DNA of 64,000 nucleotides from Climacium dendroides. Taxonomy: Eukaryota; Streptophyta; Bryopsida; Hypnales; Climaciaceae. Location of the stretch: assembly GCA_950106755.1 (NCBI GenBank), contig OX467091.1, forward strand, positions 7,147,538-7,211,537, written 5' to 3'. Made by a program: the position numbers and the translations under genes. The notes below the pieces were generated by a model. That model was given only the letters and a program-made list of their open reading frames with translations, was not told the DNA's origin and made no database searches. Shown here piece by piece: positions 1 to 12,760 of the stretch; the first letter of the stretch is position 1, and the number at the start of each line of letters is the position of its first letter.

Positions 1-3000
1 AGCTGCTGGGTAAACCAGATCATCCCCTTCTTTCGCAGTTCGTAGTGTGTCTGGCATCTCATTGTACTCTAAGACCCCATATTGGCTGGAAGATGAGGTT
101 TTCTCAATATCATTCATATCTCTTTCTTCAACCACATCAGACTCCAAAACATCCTGGCTATCTTCACCCTTCGGATTCTCTTCAGTGTGTTTTTGAAGAC
201 ATAATACACCTACGGCTTCGTCAGGTGAAATTCTCTTCACGACCTTGACACCCACATCCGCCTTCTGCTCATGTGCATACCCAAAGAACACAGGGTCTCC
301 AACTCGTACTAGAGCATTATCTACTGAATACACCTGCGGTACCCAAGCATTATTCTCATTATTATGAACTCAAATAAAGTAATTCTAGACCAAACCGGTG
401 TTTAGAAATAATATAGGTCATATGTCAAGCAGTTGTCGGGAACTTAATTTATCCTAAAATTAGAGTCTTCCAAGAAATTTGACATAATCATAAAGAAAAA
501 CCATCCCATGATTCATGGGGAGGTCTCTCTATGGTCACAATAATCATTTCGGGCAAGGATCAATGGTGGTTGATTGTCCAGAGTTTAATAAACAATTTAG
601 AATTATATAAATACAGTTAACTGGCTGTCTTCGGATAGATTCTTACTGAACAAAGTGGTTGTCTCAAATGCAGCACTGAATGTGCATAAAAATAGGGACA
701 AGGGAAAACGGAGTGAACAAAAAGAGAGAATTTCCTTGGTTAACAAAAAAATTCCAACTGTACATCCACTTAAAAATCCAGCATACCTGGACATAGTTCA
801 CGCCTTCTTCAGAAAGTCGATCAACGATATTTTGCGAATGCAGAGCAGAAAATAGACCTCCATTTCCTGAAGGCGCTACAGCTAATTTCCATGGTGATTC
901 TAAAAGGATTGCATGTCCCTCATTGGGTTCTACGCAGGGTAAACTGTCTTGCTTAACAAACCACACCTGCCAAGTCCCACGTGTCTCAGTCCACGTGTGC
1001 GAAATCGAAATCATTCAAAGCAAGCAGGAAGTAATGTAGGACACGAAAAATGACTCTTCAATCTCTAGTTCAACAGCCTCCCCATTTCGCCTATACTTAC
1101 GAAAGTGAGAATTTGCATCCAATTCACATCCAACTTTGAAGTTGTGATAAACTGAACGCGGATCGAGGTCTTCAGGCGCTTGGAGCATGGTAGTTGCAGC
1201 ACTTTCAAGATCCTTGCTGGCATGCTTTACAAACACGATCTGATTCTCGAAAAACATAGATGGATGTACAATAACATAACCTGCAATCTGCTTGAGAAGA
1301 TGGAAGCGGTTTTACCTGGGATACATCTAATCCGAAATAATCTTTCTCCTCAAAGAACGCCTGAGTAGGAGCATCAGTAGCATCACTTGTCAAAACAATC
1401 CACGGTATTTGAGGGGTTGCTTCAGGGTCAACCTGCGTGAAAAAATAGAAATTTCAAATTTTTATCACACGTGGGCACACAGTTTTGAGATTCATTCTGG
1501 TTGCGATAGTCATAGCAAGCCGCATACTGCAATCAGAGGCGAACAAATGAGTGTTTCCACTATGAAGCAAAATGTAAACATTGACCATCCTTTAACATAC
1601 CGTTTTTGCAAGTTCTTGCACAAGCATCAATCGCTCTGCTTGGAGCTCAAAGAGAGACTTTGCTTCAGGGAGGTCAAGCTCCAACATTCCTTTCACGGGA
1701 GGGCCACCTGGTCCTAGCCTAGTGCCTTGACCCCCAGCAAGGACTATCACAGCTACCTCTCCATTTGCAACCAGCTGCAAGCCCTTGAACCACCAGCGAG
1801 CTGTATCATTGTCACTATTCGCAGGTCTCTTCTTGTACTTCTTGTTATTTGACCAGCTCTCAAAGTTCGCCCAGTTAGCTCGTGGTATGGCAGGAGGCGG
1901 TTGTAGCTCACCAATTACTCTGTAATTCAAATAAACTAGTTAAGGTGGAGGTAAGTAGTCTCACAGAGAATAAATGGATGTCACCAGTGCAACGACAAAA
2001 CTAAATTGTTTGACCCCTAAAGGACCAAGGATTCTTGAGTTTAATACGACAAATTTGATCGATCATATTGTCACAAAACAGAATTCACGTGAGACCATAT
2101 TTTATATCGACAGAATCAACGAAAAACATGCATGTGTTGCCACACACACAAAAACAACAACTGGACAAAGTAAAGTCTCCACATGAGCCGCTCAAAAGGG
2201 ATGCTTAAAACAAGAAGTCCAATTTTGAGGTCCACTAAGAGTTTATAGAAAACACGAAACTCAAGGCAGAACAGCTGGGCCTAATTACTTACGAATTCGC
2301 AGTTCCAGGACCACGCGCATGCAGTAGGGCTCGTTGGAAAAGTCCAAAGTCAATGCTCACTAGTTGGTCCATAAGCCCCTGACGCTGGGATTCTTCTCCT
2401 GTGGATAGCCCTTCTAGTACATGTGTCTGTTCTAGGGCTGTTAGACGCTTCCTAATGGCCGATAAAATTGCTTTCCTCTTGCGCTCCTGCACAACACACA
2501 AAGACCTAAGAGGGCATTCTCAAAATGGTCGAAGACGAATTTTCTGATGATCTAACAATACAGTACAGAAAGCAGAAGTGCTTTACCTCCTTCCGTATTT
2601 CTTTCCGAGAAGGGCCTTCAATCGGAACATTAAGATCCAGTAGACCCTCTGGCGGTGTAATCTCAACTCTGTTGGCCGCAATGTCCACAACTGGGACAAT
2701 GTCTTTAACGAAAGGAATCCATATTCGGATGTCCTGGCCTCTATTTGACGGTACCAACTGGACGCGTAAGAGATCGCTTGCCCCACTGTTATGCACGTCC
2801 ACTATCGTCCCGATTTTCTCCTTGGTCTCCTGTCGTTGAGAAGCATTTCAGTAGATTAGCAATTCGTCCACATATGACCTATTCTCGTTGCCTGACTGCC
2901 GGAATAAATATGCATGCGTTCACACGCTGCTCAGAAGTTAAACTACTATTACGGAAATCCACGAAAGCAAACAAATAACTGAAGAATGACTCAGAACAAT

Positions 3001-4545
3001 ATTAGCAGTCCAAACTGCTATACAAATTGAAACTGATATTTTCATTTGGTGGAACACAAAACTCACCTCAAGCACGACGTCCATGCCTACAAGATCAGGT
3101 ATGTAGTCATCGTCTTCGTCTAGTGATGCTGGTCTCTCATTCGCTCTCACCAACATGGTTGCACCTTGCAGCTCACTTGCCTACATCAATCTCCACAATG
3201 AGCAGAATAAATTTACCCTTCACAAGCACAAGAATAAGCAAATGTTGTTCTAAATCATTGCAAAGGTATGTCCTCTCAACAACTGAATTGCTATTAGCAA
3301 ACGTAGAGGGTGTTACCTTCTCAGGCGTGTCGAAGCCCTTCAGTGTAACAAGCCATGAAGACTGCTTCCCCACGATTTCTCGACCTTCCACAAGCTCCAC
3401 TTGCGAAATGGAAGGTCTGCCCATAGCCACTCTCTTTATCCAACGAGTCCCTGGCTGTTCATTCACAACAAAACAAGCCACCAATTTCATAGTAAAACGA
3501 GACATGACAAACACATAATGCCAATGCAGGATTTTGAAGCTGCTGTGGGAGAGTTGAGAGGAGGAAGACTGGAATCCATAGTGCTAGTCCTATATAATTA
3601 TTCTTACAACACTAAATAATCTGTTTAAAAGATATGAAGAGCACAAATGTACTCTCAATGTCCACCTGCAGTGCTGTATTATGAAGTCTAAAACTTTGAC
3701 CGAGATGATCTAGTAACATAGTTTCTTCGAATCTATGGTTGAAAATTTGATAATAGCACACACACAACATATCCTCCAGACCTACAGTTGGATTTTGCAA
3801 ATGTGTACCAAAATAAACTTGGAAGAATTATATTTTGGTTGAAAATGCCATTCGTATGTCCGATAACGGCAATCAAGGCCACAGTCATCGAAAATAAACT
3901 TGCAAGTTAGTATCTATACCGAGAAAATCAATCTTAATACCCGTGGCCTTGATTGTCATCACATAGTCTTGGCGATGCATTGGAGACTAAGTTTAAGATA
4001 AATTCGAAATATGAAAACTGGAGCAACCATAGATTCTAAATCTGCATCAAGTGGAATCGTTCTTCGCTACCTTTTCAAACCGCTCTTGAGGAAAATCAGT
4101 GAGAGAACGGACTCGTAATTCACCATAAATTCCATGCGTCTCGGCAATAGTGCCAATTTCCACGAAGTCCTCCACATTGGTAGCGATCTCTGCTTCTACT
4201 GCAGCTGTTCTCATCCCAACGAAATGCCACCAATTTCAAACCATCATTCAAAAACATCGTTACTCATCAAAACAAATCGAGGGAATTAGAATTTCTTCAC
4301 TCACGAGATGAAGCACGCGATGAATGACAGACAGTAGGCCTAGTTCCTCCTCCATTTCTCTCAAACGCAGCTTCATTCCGTACGCTTGAACATTTTCGAA
4401 GATCCAAAGAATGCAGGGAAGATTTAGTGTAAGAGCTTCCTCGCACTCGGCTGAGACAAGATTTCGAGGAGGGAATCAGCTGCTTGAGGAGCAGCAACGA
4501 ATAACACGGCGAAGCACCCAAACAGGATGCAATTGAGGTCGCCAT
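1..4545 (-). CDS. RimM domain fused to UDP-N-acetylhexosamine pyrophosphorylase-like domain (partial, 3' end off window)
   Basis: Ten exons: 4305-4545, 4071-4198, 3317-3454, 3067-3180, 2587-2829, 2293-2486, 1601-1919, 1316-1432, 787-966 and 1-333 (incomplete). Every border has GT/AG and all reading phases agree, so one protein of at least 669 residues is encoded. The ATG at 4545 opens a Ser/Leu/Arg-rich stretch of about 80 residues like a plastid transit peptide. RimM follows (VEIGTIAETHGIYGELRV, then PGTRW and IPDLVGMDV), including the PRC-like half up to about residue 285. RimM assists maturation of the small ribosomal subunit. From about residue 290 the sequence is UAP1-like, with nucleotide loop GGQGTRLG near residue 415, IPWIVLTSDAT, PSGNGGLFSAL and LVRVGDPVFFGYA; this family makes UDP-GlcNAc/GalNAc from UTP and sugar-1-phosphate. 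The loop has extra Gly/Pro before the Lys, and an acidic insertion sits in the last exon, so activity is uncertain. I recall a similar fusion in Arabidopsis but could not check it. Confidence 0.88.
2009..2242. mobile_element. small MITE-like element in intron of RimM fusion gene
   Basis: It lies wholly in the intron between exons 2293-2486 and 1601-1919. It begins with CCCCTAAAGGACCAAGGATT and ends with a degenerate inverted form near GAGGTCCACT. Its core (TTTTATATCGACAGAATCA, then GCATGTG) matches elements at 12290-12521, 37687-37938 and 40762-41026. No ORF; non-autonomous. Confidence 0.6.
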
Positions 4546-4562
4546 TGTGCATACACTCCACC

Positions 4563-4580
4563 TTAAACCCTAAACCCTGA
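4563..4580. promoter_or_regulatory. telo-box-like AAACCCTAAACCCT in leader of the RimM fusion gene
   Basis: Two adjacent AAACCCT units lie about 20 bases upstream of the minus-strand ATG at 4545; another AAACCCTA lies near 4773. Telo-boxes are common in promoters of plant translation and ribosome-related genes, which suits a RimM gene. Function here is inferred from position only. Confidence 0.45.
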
Positions 4581-5059
4581 ACCTTAAACGAACTGAAACG
4601 AAAACGAACTGAATCGTCAAAGGGAATTCCGTATTGGACTCCTAAGAGTGTCAAAAGCAGCTTCGAATCCGAGCATTTGTTGGACTTTTTCTGGCTCCTT
4701 CTCTCCACAAGCATAGACTTAGTTCATTAACTCTCGATTTCTGCCAAATTAAGAGACTAATAAGAGACAAATTCTAAACCCTAGCTCTCCCAACCTGCTT
4801 GTAGCTCTCCATCTCCGAAATGGGGGAAAGAACAACCTCGGGAATCAATATCAAGCTCTGATTCTCCAGCAATCCGAAAGGTGAGAATACATTCAAATTC
4901 TCCTAAAATATTGTGGCTTCTTTTCTGAAGTATGGACTAAACGAGTACCCTAAACAGAGTGAAAAAAACAGCATTCATGTAATCGTGAGCAAATAGAAGG
5001 CAGCAACTGAAGCAATTCGCATACGAAAACTGCAAAAATGGGTTCTGATAAGGGGTTTA

Positions 5060-5180
5060 CAGCAAGTGGATATGGCCGACGAGACTCGAACGAAAGGGGG
5101 ACGGAAACTGGGTCGTCCGACGAATTAGGTCTTCGAATAACTAACCACTTCCGTCTGCCGTATACCGGTATATCATAACG
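5060..5180 (-). repeat. tRNA-like / SINE-like sequence (candidate)
   Basis: On the minus strand an A-box-like GGAAGTGGTTAG is followed about 50 bases later by a perfect B-box GTTCGAGTC. The acceptor and T stems do not pair, so this is not a working tRNA. A tRNA-derived SINE head or an old tRNA relic fits. I found no clear poly-A/T tail or target-site duplication. Confidence 0.35.
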
Positions 5181-5249
5181 TTGGTGACCAGTTATAGCTA
5201 AAATGTTTAACTTAAGATTAAAACAATTCACTTAAAACTGATGTAAATA

Positions 5250-7700
5250 GATAGAGTTAAGAATTACAATTATAGGATTTTTTGTTTTTAAAAACAATGA
5301 AAATTGTAATTTATTTTCTTAATCTTATTTAATTTTTAATTTTTAAGACCAATGTAGTATTTTTCAAAAAACCAGCTAATATACAACTCGAAAATCTTGG
5401 TGTATCTTCAAACAATGCAAAATTTCTAGAAAGATCTAATAAAGAATCTAATGTTATCTATTAGGTACTAGAAAACTTTAAAAGTATGTAGATAATTCTA
5501 AAGTGTTTATCATTGAACATCATGCTCGAAGAGTTTCAAACTTGTGGACATTCATTTTAAGAAGTTATTTGAACCTTGAAAAGGGATATAGAAACAAGGT
5601 ATGGGATACAAAACAAAGGTGCCTATCAAAAAATTAATTTGTTTGAAAATGTCTATGGTTTTTACATAAAAACAACAACAAAGTGTAATATGTTGTAAAT
5701 AAAAACAAAAGGTGGATTATTTTTCATTCTCTTCAATCCAAATTTGCTACCCTTTAGAGTTATGGTATAACCATCAAACAAATTGATTGTTTTTGGAACA
5801 TGTTAGAAAGCTTGGAACAAATTCAAAGCAACGTTACAATAACATTGTGAAGAAATTTCAATTTCCATGCATTCAATCTACACAAGCACTTAGGTAGAAG
5901 AAAGCAAATGATGTAGAACAAAAAGAAAAGCAACTTTCAAGTGTTTGAAGCATCAATAAGACACCATAAAATCAACATGATGAATATGTACAATGATGTG
6001 TGCACTTTTAATCAGGATGATTGCAACTAAATATAATTATTATTAAATACCAAGATTTTTTTATTGAATTGAATTGATAAATGAATACCTACCTTATAAA
6101 ATAATTACATAATATTTGAAACACATCCAAAATTTTATAAATTTGTAAATCATGTTTTAGAAAATAAAGAAAATTTTATTCAAAGGATTTTATTTCACTT
6201 TGTAAAATCTAAAATACTATAATTAAAAATTTTTAAATGACATGTTAAACAATCAGTATTCCAATATTAGACCATTTTGACACACAAGAGTTTAAACTGA
6301 TCAATACAAATTTCGGCACAATTTACAATGTATTATTTAGACAGCATAAGAATAAGTTATGAAACTTTGTATTTGGATTGCAACTAAGGTTGATGTTAGA
6401 CCTTGGTCAATCAAGGACCTTTTTGAAGGCAAGAATCTAGATGAGACAATTTTTGGTTAATGATATTTTGGTACTTACCTACAAGTATAAGTGGAAAGTT
6501 TTGTGTTAGTGTAATACCAGTGAAACATAACATTGGATTGCAACAAAGGTCAAACTTGGACCTCAAAGCAATGGAGGTCCTTTCTAAGAGGCAAGGCCCA
6601 ACACAACCATATCATGATGGAAGGTTGAGATTGAAAGGGAATATCTCCAATCTTAACCTTCCATCGTGATACATTCCTTTCTTGGTGAGAACATACCCTT
6701 AGTAAGTAAAATCCTCAAGCACAACAATAAGGAATACTGATAATGCAAATCAACCACCAATACAAAGAAGAATATCATTAAGTGGTGCAAACACAATACC
6801 AAGAGGCAATATTTTTTGGAGGAGAGGGGTGCAATTTCTTTCACTCTTGTCAACCTATCAATCCCTTTATAAACGCACCAGCTCAGTAAGGACACACAAA
6901 CCTTACTGTTCCATAAAAATTTTAAATAAACCATTGCCCTGATGGAATGGGATTGAGAACTCTACAGCAAGGTGGTGATTGAAGCCTACAATTGGTGGAA
7001 AACTTCACATGAAAGTCATTGAGTACTTCCCTGGTTATTTCCTTCCCGGGGAGCGATACATTTCTGATACATATATTCCATGCAGTGCGTAGATCATTGT
7101 TTGAAGAGAAAAACGACAACAGTGGGTGCTCCTATTTCGCAGTGATAAGAAATCATGTTAATAGAAACAAGGTATTTAACCAATATTTTTCATAGTCCAC
7201 CACACGCAGGAGGGGTTGGAGAGTTTTGCAATCCAAGTAATCCCCCGCTAATTGCTCCTCTAGATTACCACTGAAGTCTACTGTTATAAATGAGTTCGAG
7301 CAACTGTAGGGATAGAACCAGTGCACAATTCATATCTGTTAACGTCACCTACGAAGGGAGAATCTTGTGTATCATATCATGCAGAAGAAACGGAAATTTC
7401 AAAACAGTAATTTGTAATAGATTAATTACGAATCGGCGCTCCGCAAATGCTGAAGCGGTGTCCAAGTGCTGATAAGCACGCAAGCGAACTAGTATACAAC
7501 TTCAGATACAACTGCAGTTACATCATCTGCATAAAAACTGCAGGAATGATCCACAAGTAGTGGAAAATTGTAGTCTAACCAAGGAAAATTGAAAAGCAAG
7601 ATACAGGGAGCCTCAACAGAAGGCCGCCTGCATAGACCTCATTCGAAATTACCTCAAAAATAATCCAAAACCAACGACGAATAATTATGTACATAGATAA
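5250..7700. other. AT-rich gene-free interval
   Basis: No convincing coding region. Contents I can name are a degenerate direct repeat (about 6375-6433 and 6535-6600, sharing GGATTGCAAC and GGACCT/GGTCCTTT blocks) and a strong hairpin at 6611-6671. The part near 7.1-7.7 kb probably includes the 3' flank of the kinase gene. Confidence 0.5.
6611..6671. repeat. imperfect hairpin, about 24-bp stem
   Basis: The left arm, TATCATGATGGAAGGTTGAG plus four more bases, pairs with the segment ending at 6671 at about 22 of 24 positions, around a loop of roughly 13 bases. It could be a small foldback element or an RNA hairpin. Confidence 0.55.
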
Positions 7701-7777
7701 AGGTATAACATTAAGCACCTGGTAAAGCCGGTCGAGACATGCAAGCTAGTACTGCACATAATTGCAAAATTTAGACT

Positions 7778-10700
7778 TCAGAGAGCATCTGCAACCTTGG
7801 AATGACTTTGATACCCACATCTAGGACAACAGGTCGGTTCTGGAATTATAGGGGCAATGTGTGGCCGTAGAAAAGGGTGCTCGAGAAGCTCTGGAATTCG
7901 CAGTCGCTGTCTACGATCCCACTTTAAGCACTCTTTAATCATATCTGGTAACCAGGGATTCGATACACGAGGATAGTGGACCTTGTGGTGTGGATTCGTG
8001 ATGGCCTGTATTTTTGAGTAGAACGAAAGCTCAGCAAATGGAGTCTGACCATAAACCATCTGATAAAAGATGCACCCCAGAGACCAAATATCTGAGGCTC
8101 GGCCTATCTTGATTTCCGCACCGTCTTCATCTGTTTGACTCTGTAAAAATGCCTCTGGAGACATGTAATTCATCGTGCCTGTCTGAACAAATCAAGAGAG
8201 GAGAAGAGCAACTTCAGCATACCTAATTGACTTGACCATCCAAATCATGGTATACCTCATAAATGTAGCAGAAAATAAATGCAGAAGAACGATATGAAAC
8301 AAGTGAGGCAAATAAATATCAAATCGTTATTAAGCTTGAACAAGATCAGCAGCATACCTGGTTTTCTTTTACAATACTGGTGGTATCATTCTGAATAGCT
8401 TTTGCTATTCCAAAATCGATGAGCTTCAGTTCTCCTCTCACGAGCATAAAATTAGCTGGTTTCAAATCAGAGTGCACAATGCGCTCATCATGAATAGTCC
8501 TTACGGCCTTAAGGATTTGCTGTCATCCAAGTGAAACAATGAAAATCAGAAACGTGATCAAGCAAGAAAAGATCTAGGGTAGTATAATGATACAACGCAA
8601 ATGACTTAGAAACCCAGCCGCACAATCATTTTTATTCGCAACAGCTGCCCGAAATCATACATGAAGCTACTCATTTAACTCTGCAAATGTAAGCAGTCAA
8701 ATACATGTCTTAGGCAGCATCTCATTAATCACGTTGAAAGTGTGGACCGGTGATACAATAAACCGACATGAGAGATCATACCTGCCAGTAAAAGCGAAGC
8801 CAATTCTCGTCAAGATCAGTGTCATTGTTATTGTGCGTTTCCTTGCGCTTCGCAGAAAGAATGCCAGCCAAATCTGTCTCCCCGTACTCCAGGACCATGT
8901 AGATGCATGCTTCCTCCATGATGTCTCCACTCGCCGATCTTCTCTCCAACACCTTCTTGTTTGTAACCTATATCAGGAAATTCCATTCACTTAGGCATAT
9001 GAGATCCATCGCATACGTATACCAGGACTAATCAAAACAACAACTGGATGATATTCATCAGACAAAATAAATCTCAGCAACAATGCATCTTCACATACCT
9101 CAGAATCAATAAGCTGAATAATATGAGGTTTCCCTCGCAATGCTTTGAGGTACTTAATTTCTTGATAAAATTCTTGAGCAGTTGACCAGTCCCGACCTTT
9201 CAAATTGATTTTTTTCAGAGCATATATAGAGCAGTCGGTCGCGATAACCTTAAAGACCTCACTGCTGCCACCCTTTCCAATTTTGCCCAACTTCTGGTAC
9301 CGTATTCCATTTACGTAAACAAATCTCTCAGTCTCCGTCTCTGTCCGCATTTTTCTCTGTGGCTGTGGGTTGTGGTGGGAAATCTCTTGATTCTTTTCTC
9401 CTCTGTCCTTAGATGGATCAATAGCTTTAGCAGAGTGTCCTTCGAGACCATCATGTAACGGAACCTCAGCAGCAGTTACAGTTGATCTACTTGTTGATTT
9501 TGGAAGTGCATTACGATCAGGCATGTCAGTTGCACGATCCCCCTCTTTAGAAGGTTGCTGACTATGAGGTTTATGTTGCAGTTCAACCCCATGCGACGAA
9601 ATCGCAGTAGTCTTGTGCGGAATCAAAGCACTTGGTGATGTCATCCCAGTTATTCCAGTCACACCTGTAACTCCAGTATTAGATCCACTTTCACCGGGAA
9701 CGAATTGAACGTGGTGCCCAGAAACATGAATCTGGGTACCCTGAGTAGAGGTTTTGTCAGCCGCGTTTGAAGCCGAAGCAATCTTCTCTTCGATGCTGAT
9801 GGTACTGAAAGTGTTGGAGAGATGATTCACAACATTGTCATCAGCACAGGCAAGGCCTTTCACATGAAGATTTGAGCGAGGAATGACACCATTGTTTGGC
9901 TCACTTTTCTCTGTTTCGTTTATCTGCTTGAGAACGCCAGAATGATGTTCGAGGCCATCCGATGCAGGCGAGCCATTTTCTTCTGACTTTCGCTCTCGAG
10001 ATTCTAGAATCTGTTGAACACATCCATGGTCTTCTTGTGAGCAAAGAATTCCACAATCACAATATGTTACGATTACAGACCAAACCAAGAGTCCTACGCC
10101 CTCTTAATCTGCGAGATACCCACAATGATTGGCGAAAATTGCGGAACATAAGAACTATGACATTACAACCACGAAGGAAAGAAGAGGTAAGCTGCTTTGC
10201 ACAAGAGAACCACTTAATCCTAAGAATCGGCACCAGATAAACGATTTCCCTTCTTTAGGGGAATTAGGCCCAGAAGACTCTTACAGGGGGAACATAACGA
10301 GGTGGTATGCCTCCAATAATTTTCCCAGACTTTGAATGATCATGCGAAGTCGGTGATGGAAGAGCCAATGCACGTGTGTCTCTTGCTGTTTTCCACGCCC
10401 AAGGCTCCCTCTCATGTCCTGGAGTGCCTTTCGTGCAGGAACTCGTCTGGGGATGACCAGCGACTTCTTCGATCCATCTTTCGTCACTTTGCTCCCAAGC
10501 AATTGGCCCCGCCCTAGTCTCTCTTTCCGTACTTCCTCGACGTCCTTCGCGTTCTCGTTGAGCTGAATTGCCTCCTATGTTGACACCTTCGTGGGACTCC
10601 GTGGGAATAGCATTTAAGGTTTGTCTATCCTTGCCTAATCCCGTAAGATAAGTATCTGTGGTAGAAGGGTCAGTTTCAGCTTTTCGTTTCCGGTGCTCAC

Positions 10701-12760
10701 TTAAGAAACCGTCATCTGTCTGCATTGACGCATTTTGATTACCCCCCTGATTGCCCATTGTGGACGAAAAGGTCCCTGCCTCTGATATCTTCGGCATTGT
10801 ATGGACATTGGCATGAATGTCAGTCGTTTTCGATGCATGAAGTGCCCCCGGGCTCTCGTGGTCATCGCCGGCCGATTTCTCAGAACTAGGACTCTGATCA
10901 GCCTTGGAATAAGCCCTTGGGTCATCTCTGCGAACCCTCAGTGCAGGACCTGCCCATGTGGACAAAACATGAAACTTCAGTGACTGGACCATCAATTCAG
11001 TCGACAGTAGCCCAAATAGGTACAACTAAAATTGAACTCATTGGTGGAAAATTGAGAAACCTGTCGCGAAGGGAAGACCAGAAATAAATTTACCGAAACT
11101 AGAGATTTTCGAACGCTTGATGATCTTATCTACAAGAGCACTACTCGGTAGTGCTTGGCCAGAATTCTCGCGACTGCTCCTGGCCTCTCCCTCTCGAGGA
11201 CTGGTATTCCGTGAAGTTTCACCAGCAATGGAGTATTTTCCTTGAAGGTCTTGAACCACAACGCTTTTTACTTCAACTAGGGAGCTGCTGACAGTTTGTT
11301 TGTCGCTAGTACAATGACCTTCGCTATCTACCTTGGTGTGAACTGTTCGTCCTGCAAAAATCCATAAAATCGTAATATCAGTAACCAGGGCATGCCTCCC
11401 TAGTTCAGACATACCATCGAACATACTCTTCATGTACCGCACAAGTATCAGCTTCACCAAAACATCGCTCACAAAACATTTGAAACTGAAAAGAAACATG
11501 CCAGATAGTTTCTGGAAAAGAAGAGACTTGAACATATCAGTGTTAAGGACACAAGTAAAGGCTCAGCACTCACTTGAGGTGTCCATAGAATCGGAACCAG
11601 GAAGTTTGTTCTTGTACGGATTTCCACGGGAGAGCAACGATTCATGTTTCTGCATCGATGACCCGTCATCATTTCCAGCCGAAGACTTTGCTGGCGTCAA
11701 TAGTGAGATTGGTTTTCCACGGTCATCAACATCCTGCTCTACTGGGTTCTGCTGGTGAATGGGCTGTGAAGTATTCCGGGAGTTTGTCTCTCGGTTATGT
11801 CTTTGACTCTCTGCTTTCAGAGTTTCCTTCTGAATACCTCCCAACTTTGAAACCTGATCATCCCAATACACATGAACGGCAGCTTCAGACACATTCGGTG
11901 AGAGACCTCGATGATCAAATGTCGAAGTTGATTTGTGAGTTTTAACAGCACCCACACTTTTCAGCTGCCCAATTTTTTCCTTAAGGCGTTCAAGCGACCC
12001 AGCGGATTGCTTCCCACTAGAGTAGTCCGAGGACACATTCTTTAGCCATTCCTTCTCGGTAGATCCCAGATTTGTCTTGCTTGAGGTCACTGCTGCAGGA
12101 GCCTGAAATCAAGCAGAAGACGTCAATAACTGCACGTTTTGAATGAGTAAGACTAAATTGGGATTGCCATTGTCAAATTCGAATACCTCACTTACGCCCA
12201 CGCGCGCATAGGTGTACACATTCAAAATGCTAATTGGTTGCCTTTTACCTGAAGATTTTATTCACTGCAGACTATCATGCTAACACACCCTAACCAATAA
12301 AGGACCAACGATTCGTGGCTATATAGTCTCCAATTCAACCGATCAAACTATAAAAAATATAATCTCAAATAGGACCAAATTTCATATCCCGAAAATTAAT
12401 GAAGAGTATTGCATATGATGCTAAAAAAATGAAAAAAATTGATAACCAAAAAGTTCTTAACTGACCTACTTAAGACTGCTTAAAAAAGCAAGAGATCCAA
12501 TTTGGACATCTTGGTCCGTAACAGAATTGAACACAGAAAACGGCTTAACCTCCAAAGTAAAAGCACAGCAACGATACCTGATTCTGTAGCGACGATTCCT
12601 TCAAGACGGTTTGCAATCGTTGTTCATTGTTCATCAAACCTCTCGTTCGGACAGAACCTAATCCACCGGAACCCGGTTCAGACCTATGAGCTCGGGGAAC
12701 CAGGTTCTCCTTCTCTGAGCTCGGGTCACACCTCGCCATTGCACTGTCCGGATAAAACAT
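7778..12760 (-). CDS. Mps1/TTK-like dual-specificity protein kinase
   Basis: Spindle-checkpoint kinase family. Exons in transcript order: 12578-12760, 11574-12102, 11094-11351, 10285-10949, about 9099-10033, 8782-8967, 8358-8519 and 7778-8182 (stop at 7778-7780). The N-terminal two thirds (about 750 residues) is Ser/Thr/Gln-rich and low in recognisable domains. The kinase domain is C-terminal: Gly loop [12 protein letters not shown], lysine in YALKKI, catalytic loop [16 protein letters not shown], then [11 protein letters not shown] and [10 protein letters not shown], the typical Mps1 activation segment. Start: ATG at 12760 ([10 protein letters not shown]), with a second ATG eight codons on. 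Phases agree at every junction except 10285/10033, where the strong donor GTAAGAGT ends in phase 0 but the visible acceptor needs phase 1. A weak donor nearby or a tiny unseen exon may resolve this. Length is about 1,100 residues, longer than animal TTK. Confidence 0.85.
12290..12521. mobile_element. small MITE-like element in first intron of Mps1-like gene
   Basis: Starts near AATAAAGGACCAACGATTCG and ends near ATCTTGGTCCG, an inverted match to the start. The core (CATATCCCGAAAATTAATGA, then TATTGCATATG) is shared with the intronic elements at 2009-2242 and 40762-41026. It lies inside the intron 12103-12577. Confidence 0.6.
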
